Of a stretch of 64,000 nt of DNA, positions 8,015 to 15,238 are shown piece by piece. The first letter of the stretch is position 1, and each line of letters opens with the position of its first letter. The notes below the pieces were generated by a model. The model was not told the DNA's origin. It searched no databases and saw only the letters and a program-made list of their open reading frames with translations. The DNA is from Thalassotalea marina (GTDB lineage: Bacteria > Pseudomonadota > Gammaproteobacteria > Enterobacterales > Alteromonadaceae). The stretch spans positions 644,057 to 708,056 of the forward strand of contig NZ_BNCK01000002.1 in NCBI RefSeq assembly GCF_014656435.1. Reading direction: 5' to 3'. A program made the position numbers and the translations under genes.

Positions 8015-8973
8015 CAATCCTCCCAATGGTCACCGAAGACATCAGCGGCAATACGGTGAATGGCTTCTCGTTGCTCCAACTCAGCACGAGCCGTCAAAGA
8101 CCGAACCAGTGCATACTCCACTGCGTTAGGAGCGCCTTTAAAAGCAAGTGTTAACTTTGCCCAGCGCACCAAGGTCCGAGTGGACATAGTGATACTAAGC
8201 TCAGCACCACCATCCGCGCCCCCAATAAAAAGACGACGGATGTCACCAGCCACTTTCACCATTTTTTGGCGAAAGACTTCTGGCAAGCCAGGCGCAACGT
8301 TCTCCAGAATGGCTTCCTCTACAGAAGGCTCTGCATAGGTCGCTTCGATGATTCTAAAGCGATCAAGAAAAGCCAAATTCTGTTGGAGCACACCTTGATA
8401 CAAGCCCGTTTGGTCACCGCTGCCCGCACTGTTGCCGGTTGCGATAAAACGAAACTTGGTATGTGGCATGATGATCTCTCCGCCATTTTGTGCGATGACC
8501 AACGGGGCACCTTCCAAAATGTCATTGAGCCCAGCCAGTTCAGCAGGCTCAGCAAGATCCATTTCATTAATGATCAGCAAATGGCCATGCTTTACAGCCA
8601 GTGCCAGCGGTCCATACACAAAGGTCATGTTGCCATTAACCAGCGTGTGGTGACCGATAAGATCGGACAACTCCAATCGACCGTGCGCAGTAATTTGCTG
8701 AACAGGCCAATTCAATCGAGAAGCAACTTGGCAAATTAGCGAGGTCTTACCGCATCCAGTGGGGCCTGTAATATACAAACCGTCACCGTCTGGGTTAGAC
8801 AAAAACGCCAATACGTCACGTAAGTCTTCTTTTCTAAAAACATACTCGTCCTTGCGAACGGGAATGTTTGGATGGGTAGTGTCGGCACTAAATCCTTCCA
8901 GAACGAAAGCATCAGGAGCCGGGACATTAAACGCTTGATTCACTTGAACCAAAAATGGAGATTGTTCAGTCAT
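8014..8973 (-). CDS. CobS-like MoxR-family AAA+ ATPase
   Basis: 319 residues from the ATG at 8973, chosen because GATGAGG stands just upstream; a longer frame back to 9090 runs through the leader hairpins. Walker A is GPTGCGKTSLI, Walker B is LLIINEMDLAEP, and sensor 1 is FIATGNSAGSGD. These are standard for the CobS/MoxR clade. The likely partner is the VWA protein at 3968-5623, a pairing known from cobalt chelatase and other metal-insertion or complex-remodelling machines. The SXT homologue is usually annotated CobS. The substrate is unknown. Confidence 0.88.
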   Translation of the reverse strand: MTEQSPFLVQVNQAFNVPAPDAFVLEGFSADTTHPNIPVRKDEYVFRKEDLRDVLAFLSNPDGDGLYITGPTGCGKTSLICQVASRLNWPVQQITAHGRLELSDLIGHHTLVNGNMTFVYGPLALAVKHGHLLIINEMDLAEPAELAGLNDILEGAPLVIAQNGGEIIMPHTKFRFIATGNSAGSGDQTGLYQGVLQQNLAFLDRFRIIEATYAEPSVEEAILENVAPGLPEVFRQKMVKVAGDIRRLFIGGADGGAELSITMSTRTLVRWAKLTLAFKGAPNAVEYALVRSLTARAELEQREAIHRIAADVFGDHWED

Positions 8974-8976
8974 GGT

Positions 8977-9040
8977 AAACCTCATCAGTTTTGACGAGGC
9001 CCCATGCCCCAACAGGGAATGAAGTCCCCGTCGGGTAGTG
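8977..9040 (-). promoter_or_regulatory. Two-helix leader of the CobS-like gene
   Basis: On the minus strand a first GC-rich hairpin starting ACCCGACGGGGAC is followed by CCTCGTC pairing with GATGAGG (one G-U pair). The second arm is the ribosome-binding site, 6 bases before ATG. Confidence 0.7.
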
Positions 9041-9148
9041 TGTTGATTGTGGTATGGCTGTGTATGTAAGAGTTCAGCTCGCTCTATCATTCGTATCCAG
9101 CATTGGCTACGAGTGAAACTGCTTTCTGATGCACTCCATATGAGCGCA

Positions 9149-9174
9149 TTAGAAAGGAGCCGAAATCGGCTCCA
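9149..9174 (-). terminator. Rho-independent terminator of the exonuclease gene
   Basis: On the minus strand GGAGCCGA-TT-TCGGCTCC is followed by TTTCT, 9 bases after the exo stop codon. It separates the exo transcript from the CobS-like unit. Confidence 0.8.
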
Positions 9175-9182
9175 AGTGAACG

Positions 9183-10199
9183 TTAAAAATAAAATGAGCT
9201 CGGCGAGTCACCTGGCAGAACCAAGTTCTCTTGCTCAAGGCTGATTTTGATTGGTGTTTCAACGGGCTGCTCTGGCTTATTGGTGCTGATGCGCAACCGC
9301 TCTTGTGGCGCTTTTCGGTAAGCAGCTAAAACCTTTTCGTCCAGCTCGCCTAATTTATCGGTGGCCAATTGCTTATAGTCCACCGTACCCGCCATCATGT
9401 AGCGGCTGAGTTTGACCCCAGCATAATCCGCATGAGCGTAGTTACCCATCATAGCGACCAATTTCGACTGAGCTTCTCGCATTTCCTCTTTCAAAGATTT
9501 AATGTGATTTTCCAGTCGGACCACTTCGGCATGTGCTGAGCAATACTGTCGAGACAGCGATGTCCAACGGTATTGGGCTTCACCCTTAGGAACAAAACAA
9601 TCTTGCTCAGGGCATTTTGACGGTTCTTTTTTGGTCTGTACTAACTCCCAAAACTGAAGCGCTGTTTCTTGCAATTCAGTTAAGAACGCCGCGTCTCGTT
9701 GTATTTCAAACTCAATCAGTTGATCCTCAAAATAGAATACCAACCAACCACGCGTGCTATTGGCGACCAGTATTTGATGCTGTACTTGCACCCAATACAA
9801 CTGGTACGCCTCGCTTTGTTCTCGATGAGCTTGCACATCCTCAAAAACTGACTGGCAAGGACATTTCAGTTCAACGGGCTCGCCCGCATCGTTGATGCCA
9901 TCAAAGCTGGCTCGAAAGATTGCGTTATGATCGGCTTCTGCACATAACGGCAGAAGAAAGTCATTATGCGCATTTTCAAATGCTCGCCTTGCTTGAGGCT
10001 CCAACCGTATACCGCGAAGCACATTTGGATTATTCGACAGGTCTTCCGGTAATACGAATCCAGTTTTTTCTGCCCATAATCGCCAAGGTGTTTTGTAGGG
10101 TGAACGCCCCATAATAATTGGGGCTTCAGATGCCGTAACCCCTGCAATGCGCCACTGGTGCCATGCAGGAGTACGTTGTGATAGGTCGATAACCTTCAT
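9183..10199 (-). CDS. exo: YqaJ/lambda-Exo-type 5'-3' exonuclease
   Basis: 338 residues. The N-terminal half is a YqaJ-type viral recombinase fold: ASEAPIIMGRSPY near residue 23, GIRLEPQARRAFE near residue 64, and the PD-(D/E)XK catalytic pair as the Asp in ASFDGIND (near 98) and ELKC near 111. A coiled-coil-like stretch follows near residues 225-250. It would degrade the 5' strand of double-strand ends and hand the 3' strand to Bet (10485-11303), as in lambda Red and in SXT, where Bet/Exo promote recombination between ICEs. The stop is close to a terminator, and the start follows AAGGAGG. Confidence 0.88.
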   Translation of the reverse strand: MKVIDLSQRTPAWHQWRIAGVTASEAPIIMGRSPYKTPWRLWAEKTGFVLPEDLSNNPNVLRGIRLEPQARRAFENAHNDFLLPLCAEADHNAIFRASFDGINDAGEPVELKCPCQSVFEDVQAHREQSEAYQLYWVQVQHQILVANSTRGWLVFYFEDQLIEFEIQRDAAFLTELQETALQFWELVQTKKEPSKCPEQDCFVPKGEAQYRWTSLSRQYCSAHAEVVRLENHIKSLKEEMREAQSKLVAMMGNYAHADYAGVKLSRYMMAGTVDYKQLATDKLGELDEKVLAAYRKAPQERLRISTNKPEQPVETPIKISLEQENLVLPGDSPSSFYF

Positions 10200-10202
10200 A
10201 TT

Positions 10203-10252
10203 GCCTCCTTTGAAGGGAGACTCCCCCGAAGGAGAGAACTCCCCTTCAGGGT
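10203..10252 (-). promoter_or_regulatory. Two-helix leader of exo
   Basis: On the minus strand GAAGGGGAG pairs with CTCCTTC. A short second hairpin CTCC/GGAG covers the AAGGAGG ribosome-binding site. The second helix is shorter here (about 4 pairs) than in the other copies. Confidence 0.55.
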
Positions 10253-10259
10253 TAAGTGG

Positions 10260-10403
10260 TTACTTTGCAGCTTGTGCTAACGCTGTTTGGTGCTGAACAA
10301 CACTTGCTTGAAGCGAATCAATTGCCGTTTTACCGGCTTGAATCGAACCTACGACAAGGGCAACAACCAATACCAAGCGAAAAAGTGAGGCTGATTTAGT
10401 CAT
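10260..10403 (-). CDS. 47-residue single-span membrane or exported protein between bet and exo
   Basis: The ATG at 10403 follows GGAGATCTTCC and opens a 47-codon frame ending TAA at 10260. The product starts MTKSASLFRLVLVVALVVGS, a clear hydrophobic segment, followed by a short Gln/Ala-rich tail. It has its own two-helix leader with a ten-pair helix over the ribosome-binding site, which is strong evidence that it is a real gene. Its position between single-strand annealing genes is odd for a membrane peptide. Function unknown; a lysis- or holin-like role is only speculation. Confidence 0.7.
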   Translation of the reverse strand: MTKSASLFRLVLVVALVVGSIQAGKTAIDSLQASVVQHQTALAQAAK

Positions 10404-10466
10404 GGAAGATCTCCAAAAAAAGACGAGACCTTCCCCCTGACGGGAGAATAATCCCGCCAGGGTTAG
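10404..10466 (-). promoter_or_regulatory. Two-helix leader of the 47-residue gene
   Basis: On the minus strand helix 1 is CCTGGCGGGA/TCCCGTCAGG. Helix 2 is GGAAGGTCTC pairing with GAGATCTTCC, with a U-rich loop and one G-U pair. The GGAG ribosome-binding site is inside the second arm. Confidence 0.75.
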
Positions 10467-10484
10467 TAAAATGAATGCGTGGCT

Positions 10485-11303
10485 CTAAGAAGCTAAAGGC
10501 TGTGTGAGCGCTTTGGCTGCTTGTTGCTGTGCATTAAATATTTCTTGTTTCGCAAACGTCAGTTCAACACCTTGAAAATGTTCATTGGCATATTCCAATG
10601 TACTATTCCAAGCGTTTGAAGCTTCCGCCCGCTCGATAAGCTTGTAAACAAGCCCTCGGGTTCGATCATCAACTTGCTCGGGTGGAATCACCGATGGCTC
10701 AACAACGTGTGTTGCTTGGCCTTCGATAATTCGCTCCGCTTCGTCTTGATCGAAAATTCCCACAAAGCCAAACGCAATGCGGGAACACTGGATCATGGAT
10801 TTATGTCTTAGCATTCGCTTAGTGTGCGTCTGCCATGGACCATCTACCCGGTAAGGGCCATTTTTGCCGTTACCTTCAAAAGGCGGTCGATAGACTTCAT
10901 CCAGATACTCAGTGATTTTGACTGGGTGCGAACGGTCGCGCCGATAGATGATGCATTCCATCCATTCAGGGCATTCTTTCGCGCCATCCAGTGAGACTTT
11001 GTTTTCTGAAGTCTTAAACTCCATGCCATCAAACTGGTCGTGTTGATTGATGATGCGAGACCATCCATCGACACCTACCACTGGAATAATTCCAGCTTGT
11101 TTATCAGGGAACGCAAAAATCTCTTTGGTGAAAGGGTTCAAGCCGTACTGATCTGCAACCACCAAGAGCGCCATCATCTGCTCATTGGTCGGTGCACTAC
11201 CGTCACGTTGCTTGAATGCTGTTGCTTTTAGGGTATCGAACAATTTGTTTGGATCGACACTAAAGCGCTCAGCAAAGCGTTGGATTAGCTTTGGTTTTTC
11301 CAT
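10485..11303 (-). CDS. bet: Bet, single-strand annealing protein of the RecT/Red-beta family
   Basis: 272 residues from the ATG at 11303, chosen over an upstream TTG because GGAGTCC precedes it. Red-beta family features are present: ATAFKQ...APTNEQMMALLVVADQYGLNPFTKEIFAFP near residues 30-65 and GVDGWSRIINQH near residue 75. Bet anneals complementary single strands made by the partner Exo. In SXT/R391 ICEs this pair drives formation of hybrid elements, which fits the mosaic structure of the 27.7-36.6 kb region of this window. Confidence 0.92.
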   Translation of the reverse strand: MEKPKLIQRFAERFSVDPNKLFDTLKATAFKQRDGSAPTNEQMMALLVVADQYGLNPFTKEIFAFPDKQAGIIPVVGVDGWSRIINQHDQFDGMEFKTSENKVSLDGAKECPEWMECIIYRRDRSHPVKITEYLDEVYRPPFEGNGKNGPYRVDGPWQTHTKRMLRHKSMIQCSRIAFGFVGIFDQDEAERIIEGQATHVVEPSVIPPEQVDDRTRGLVYKLIERAEASNAWNSTLEYANEHFQGVELTFAKQEIFNAQQQAAKALTQPLAS

Positions 11304-11366
11304 TATGGACTCCGACAATCAAAGTGGGAGTCTGCCCCTGACGGGAAAGTACTCCCGGCTGGGTTA
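11304..11366 (-). promoter_or_regulatory. Two-helix leader of bet
   Basis: On the minus strand helix 1 includes CCGGGA/TCCCG. Helix 2 is GACTCC pairing with GGAGTC, which holds the ribosome-binding site before ATG. Confidence 0.72.
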
Positions 11367-11382
11367 AAGCGTTTTTGCTCGG

Positions 11383-11802
11383 TTAAAAATCTGGTTCAGG
11401 ATAAGTTTGTGCCCAATTAGCTTGGGAGCTCGCATCATCCGCCGGTGATGGCTCAGATGCTTTGTTCACACTATCAAGAAGCAGAAACTCGTCCGCGTCC
11501 ACTTCGGTCAATCGATGCTTAATGCCATCTTTCTCCCATGAACGCGTGCGCTGAGGCCCTTGAACAAAAAGCTTCGCTCCCTTTTGGATTAAATCTTTTG
11601 CTCTTAGCCCTAACTTAAATCCACCACGATCTCGAAAAACGACCCGATGCCATTCCGTATGCTCTTTGAGCTCATTGGATTGACGGTCGCGCCATTTCTC
11701 AGAAGTGGCCAGTGAAATACTGGTCACTAAATCACCTGATGGATAGGCTCGTGTCTCTGGCTCAGCGCCAACGTAGCCTATGAGTGTTACTTGGTTTTTC
11801 AT
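11383..11802 (-). CDS. ssb: Single-stranded DNA-binding protein
   Basis: 139 residues with an OB-fold SSB N-terminus (NQVTLIGYVGAEPETR...TSISLATSEKWRD...TEWHRVVF) and the acidic C-terminal tip ending PEPDF, close to the DDIPF-type tip that binds partner proteins. It is shorter than chromosomal SSB (about 175). It would protect transferred or resected single strands and support Bet/Exo. AGGAG lies 7 bases before ATG, and this gene has no two-helix leader, so it probably uses the transcript from upstream. Confidence 0.92.
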   Translation of the reverse strand: MKNQVTLIGYVGAEPETRAYPSGDLVTSISLATSEKWRDRQSNELKEHTEWHRVVFRDRGGFKLGLRAKDLIQKGAKLFVQGPQRTRSWEKDGIKHRLTEVDADEFLLLDSVNKASEPSPADDASSQANWAQTYPEPDF

Positions 11803-11817
11803 GATGTTCTCCTCGTC

Positions 11818-12144
11818 TTAGTTGAACTCTGTGCACACAGTCGCTTCTACCCGGCTGGGCAAAGAAGACTGACGACGCAGATAGGTTGGTATTTCGAGTA
11901 AAGCCATGTCGTACTGATGTGGCTCTTTGTAAAACGCAGATGTCAAACGGGGCATACCAGGAGCTTTAGGCACTGCCATTGGACGACGTTTTGGTGTTGG
12001 TGTGAGCAATCGCTTGATTTGAGTAAGTACAAATCGAAACGGACGCACGCTTTGACGAGCAAGCAATCGCAAAAGCGACCAGCTCAGTTTTGCTAGCAAC
12101 ATAATGCCCGCGATTTGGATAATAAATCCGAAGATATATTCCAT
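11818..12144 (-). CDS. Small inner-membrane protein upstream of ssb
   Basis: 108 residues from the ATG at 12144 (an ATG at 12156 is also in frame). An N-terminal transmembrane segment (YIFGFIIQIAGIMLLAKLSW) is followed by a basic region (residues 35-60) and a polar tail. No motif recognised. It is the first gene of the minus-strand ssb-bet-exo block and carries the most perfect two-helix leader. It overlaps nothing and precedes ssb by 15 bases. Confidence 0.65.
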   Translation of the reverse strand: MEYIFGFIIQIAGIMLLAKLSWSLLRLLARQSVRPFRFVLTQIKRLLTPTPKRRPMAVPKAPGMPRLTSAFYKEPHQYDMALLEIPTYLRRQSSLPSRVEATVCTEFN

Positions 12145-12215
12145 TGGTGACTCCATAATTTGGTTTTGAAGGAGTCACCCCCAACTGGGGAAAACTCCCC
12201 CAGTTGGGTGGTGAA
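12145..12215 (-). promoter_or_regulatory. Two-helix leader of the first gene of the ssb-bet-exo block
   Basis: On the minus strand helix 1 is CCCAACTGGGG/CCCCAGTTGGG (11 perfect pairs). Helix 2 is GGTGACTCC pairing with GGAGTCACC (9 perfect pairs), abutting ATG. It is the strongest pairing of all copies. Confidence 0.78.
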
Positions 12216-12511
12216 AAGGCGAACCGTAAGGAACGCATGGTTGAGCATGTAAGAACATGCAGGCTATTTGTTTAAGGAGGCTAGCTACCTCTTAGTACCA
12301 CTGAGAATACTCAGCGGCGGGCTTCCTTTGAGCTCATGCTCTCAGGCGCAGATATCACTGAAACAGATCAGCAATATTTGATAGTCAGTGTAACCGTCTT
12401 ATCCAGACAGGATAGTCAGAAAGATGCTCAATTCTTCCACCTAGCTGAAAGGCCATTACCTCACAGAGGATTAGTCTAGGGACTGATTATTGTCATATCA
12501 GGAGCAAACTT
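12216..12511. promoter_or_regulatory. Divergent promoter region between the ssb block and the DUF1845-like gene
   Basis: 296 bases without a gene. Transcription must start here for the minus-strand block and for the plus-strand gene at 12512. It contains short inverted repeats (for example CTGAGAATACTCAG near 12301) but no promoter I can place with confidence. Confidence 0.5.
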
Positions 12512-13114
12512 ATGGCCCAAGCAAAACCCAGTTACTCAAAACCCATCTTTGAACAATCATTCACAATTAATAGCTTACAGGCGCAACGTGTCGTTGACCG
12601 TGTTTTTAGACGGACGGTCAGTGCGCTTTACGGAATCGATGTCATCCTGCGCATCATTGGCGATGAGAACGAAATTGATGACGTGGAACAGATCATTAGC
12701 CAGTTGATCGAGGATTGCGCTAAGGCGGTAGACAACGAACAATCTCGTTTGGACAAATTGATGGAGTCCAACGGCATCGATGAAGTACCTGACTACACCG
12801 ACCCGATTACCTTCAACGCTAAAATCAGCTCGCCTCAGGTTGGCCAGTTTGTCGGCTTAGTTCGCAAACTCGATGCATTGATGATTTCAATGGACACACT
12901 TTGGTTATCTAGCGTGCTTAGCAACAAACAACGTGTTGATGGCAACTACGCATGGCAACAGCGCATTATCAAACTGGCTCGACGCATAATTGATATCGAA
13001 ATTCGAGCACGAAAATCAGCCCAAGCTAAGGGTAAAGAAGCAGAAGTTGAGCAAGCTGTGCCTTCAACCGATGACGATATCACTGAAGAGGAAACAGATA
13101 CCCCCGCCAACTAG
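12512..13114 (+). CDS. DUF1845-like conserved ICE protein
   Basis: 200 residues, soluble and helical, with an acidic C-terminal tail (DDDITEEETD). It starts at ATG after CAGGAGC. It is one of the few plus-strand backbone genes. Its place between the traN-side insertion site and ssb is that of s063 in SXT-type elements, where DUF1845-type proteins (including integrating-element proteins of the PFL_4669 type) are found. No catalytic motif. The family name rests on position and general look. Confidence 0.65.
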   Translation: MAQAKPSYSKPIFEQSFTINSLQAQRVVDRVFRRTVSALYGIDVILRIIGDENEIDDVEQIISQLIEDCAKAVDNEQSRLDKLMESNGIDEVPDYTDPITFNAKISSPQVGQFVGLVRKLDALMISMDTLWLSSVLSNKQRVDGNYAWQQRIIKLARRIIDIEIRARKSAQAKGKEAEVEQAVPSTDDDITEEETDTPAN

Positions 13115-13135
13115 CCAACTGGGCTCCCATCAACC

Positions 13136-13159
13136 AGCCCCTCTCGAAGGGGCTCTTCT
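13136..13159 (+). terminator. Terminator after the DUF1845-like gene
   Basis: AGCCCC and GGGGCT arms around TCTCGAA are followed by CTTCT. It lies 22 bases after the stop codon. The T-run is weak. Confidence 0.55.
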
Positions 13160-13244
13160 AAATTGCAGTTGTGGACTTTGTAAAACAGTTTTGGACAGAA
13201 ATGAGTTAGAGCCGACCAACGGCTCTGTGCCATTTGCGGACGTT

Positions 13245-13358
13245 GTTAACGCCTAGGTCACATGCTGCGCAAACTAAGGCACGAAGAGTTTGCTAAACTG
13301 CCGAAGGCAGAGCAAACCGAGTGACGTGTTAGCAGTCATGTGCACCGACTTGTTAGAT
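13245..13358 (-). repeat. attC-like recombination site of the arr cassette
   Basis: On the minus strand the site opens ATCTAAC, which fits the core RYYYAAC, and ends GGCGTTAAC. Its ends form imperfect inverted repeats: TAACAAGTCGGTGCACATG against TAACGCCTAGGTCACATG. The arr stop codon lies inside the outer core, as is usual in integron cassettes. The distal core does not match GTTRRRY exactly, so the site is either divergent or decayed. Confidence 0.6.
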
Positions 13359-13784
13359 TTCATTTAAAGAGTTAATGCCCTGTTCATGTAGTTTATTTAA
13401 ACCATCTTTCATTGCTTTAACTTGCTCTATTGAATGACCCTGCCAGCTTGATACTTCACCTACAACTTTAAATGAATGGATTGAACGATATGACATAGTT
13501 GGATTCCCTGGGAACTTTCTATCCGTTAGGTCAGGATCATTTTCAATTGGACCTGTTGGCTCAACCAAATAAATTCTTTCGCGACCATTACCTAGGGCAA
13601 GCTCTGCTCCCCAAATGGCAGCATCTAGTGTAGCTGTCAAAAATATATACTTAGCCTTATTATTTTGTCCAAAATTTGAATTAAACCCTGTTTCTATAAG
13701 ATCTCCCAATTTAAGATCTGCTTTGGTTCCATGAAAAAACGTTTGAGAAAAAGGTTTTGCATTTTTTTGGGCATTCTCAGTCAT
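13353..13784 (-). CDS. arr: Arr, rifampicin ADP-ribosyltransferase
   Basis: 143 residues, the usual Arr length. Recognisable Arr features are FFHGTKADLKLGDLIETGFNSNF near the N-terminus, KYIFLTATLDAAIWGAELA in the middle, and ERIYLVEPTGPIENDPDLTDRKFPGNPTMSYRS near the end (conserved His, Tyr and Asp). The enzyme transfers ADP-ribose from NAD to the 23-hydroxyl of rifampicin. An attC-like site at its 3' end shows it arrived as a gene cassette, but no integron integrase is nearby. Which arr allele this is needs an alignment. Confidence 0.9.
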   Translation of the reverse strand: MTENAQKNAKPFSQTFFHGTKADLKLGDLIETGFNSNFGQNNKAKYIFLTATLDAAIWGAELALGNGRERIYLVEPTGPIENDPDLTDRKFPGNPTMSYRSIHSFKVVGEVSSWQGHSIEQVKAMKDGLNKLHEQGINSLNEI

Positions 13785-14158
13785 ATCTTTTTTCCTAGTT
13801 ATGGTTTTTATACTAAATATTGCGAAATTATAGCTAACATGAAATCTAACGTTTTAGTATTTATTTACACATGAGTGTAAATAAATCATTTGTTGAACGG
13901 ACGGCGACTTGTGAATCACTGTATTGGAATCATTTATGCTAATGGAATTTGCTTTTTTAAGCCTGAGGATGATTGATGACGTTATCCGATTTATCTTCAT
14001 CATTGCATTCCATTGTCACTGTCGTTCAGTCGATTAATGGTCTTAATTTACGTTACTTTTCTGGTTAATTGCAAGTGTATTTTTTACACACGCAAGCGCC
14101 AGTCTATCAGGCGGCATTCAGTCTAATATTTGCGTAAATGGTTTGACGTCATCATTGT
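13785..14158. other. Gene-free stretch between arr and the IS91-type transposase
   Basis: 374 bases, AT-rich. The first part holds the arr promoter region. The part next to the transposase should hold one end of the IS91-type element. I could place no convincing terminal motif, and the 30-codon frame at 13978 has no supporting features. Confidence 0.5.
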
Positions 14159-15235
14159 TTAACTTGAATCCAATCCTCTTATCTGTTGCGTTAAGGGGAG
14201 CACGATAGCGACGAATATCAATTGCCCTTGATGGCAGTGCGAGCAAACCCAATGCAGTTTGGTTTCCACGTTATCCATGGCGATTTTATCGGTTAAATCA
14301 CGGCACTGTGCTCGAATGAGGGGGATGCGCTTGTTACGACAAGCATTGGCTAAAAAGCCATAATGGCGAATACGCATAAAGCCTTTAGGCAGGACATGTT
14401 GTAAATAGCGCCGAATGAACTCATCCATACTTAAGGTCATGAATTTGGTTTTATTGTTGTCACGATAATCCTTGTAACGAAAGCGCACACGACTGGCGTT
14501 ATAGTTCACTAATCGTGATTCAGATAAGGCACCTTTGCGGGTATAACGTGCAAGATAGTGCAAGAGTTGATGTGGGTAGACACAGGCTTTGCTGTACACG
14601 CACCAAGTGGCGGGTAATGACGGTAGCGCTATGGATTGTGCCTTGAGTGCCGCTATCATTTTACCTCGAAACACAGTGGATAAAGCCTTAACAGGATAGA
14701 GATAACCTTTAGTGATAGGTTGCCACTGCGATTGTCGATTGAGGCTACCTGCGGGGATTAAACAATGCACATGAATATGTTGGCTGAGGTTTTGCCCCCA
14801 AGTATGCAACACACAAGTCATGCCGAGTTGACCCTGATGACGATGGGCAGCGAATGTCATGAGTGTTTGCCAAAGGCTCTTAAATAAACAGTGATAAAGC
14901 ACGTTAGGTGCATAGTGTGCGATTAGGTTAAGTTCATGCGGTAAGGTAAACACTAAGTGAAAGTAAGGGCAAGGTAGCAGTGACATCGCTTGTTTGGCAA
15001 TCCAAGCTTGCGTGGCTTGTCCTTGGCAGCGAGGACAATGCCGGTCTCTGCAACTACAACTAAATTGCTCCTCATGACCACACTGGTCACAACGCCACTG
15101 TTGATAACCGAGTTGTCCTGTTCTACACGCCAAGATATGTGCACACACTTGATATTGTTGACGGGTTAATCGGTGCTGTTGTTGGTAATGCGGTAATCCT
15201 TGGCTGAGAATATCCGCCAGATGAAGCGGTGGCAT
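14159..15235 (-). CDS. IS91-family HUH (Y2) transposase
   Basis: 358 residues. An N-terminal zinc-finger array (CDQCGHEEQFSCSCRDRHCPRC) is followed by the HUH motif HIHVHCLIPAG near residue 155 and the tyrosine pair in LLHYLARYTRKGA near residue 225. This is the Y2 rolling-circle transposase organisation of IS91/IS1294/IS801. Such elements move one-ended and can carry flanking DNA, which could explain how the neighbouring arr cassette reached this ICE site. Length and motifs look intact. Confidence 0.9.
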   Translation of the reverse strand: MPPLHLADILSQGLPHYQQQHRLTRQQYQVCAHILACRTGQLGYQQWRCDQCGHEEQFSCSCRDRHCPRCQGQATQAWIAKQAMSLLPCPYFHLVFTLPHELNLIAHYAPNVLYHCLFKSLWQTLMTFAAHRHQGQLGMTCVLHTWGQNLSQHIHVHCLIPAGSLNRQSQWQPITKGYLYPVKALSTVFRGKMIAALKAQSIALPSLPATWCVYSKACVYPHQLLHYLARYTRKGALSESRLVNYNASRVRFRYKDYRDNNKTKFMTLSMDEFIRRYLQHVLPKGFMRIRHYGFLANACRNKRIPLIRAQCRDLTDKIAMDNVETKLHWVCSHCHQGQLIFVAIVLPLTQQIRGLDSS

Positions 15236-15238
15236 GCG

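Noticed and set aside
12145..12215. Reading the leader hairpins as simple terminators
   Set aside because: They lack T-runs after the first stem and abut the start codon. The second helix always contains the ribosome-binding site.
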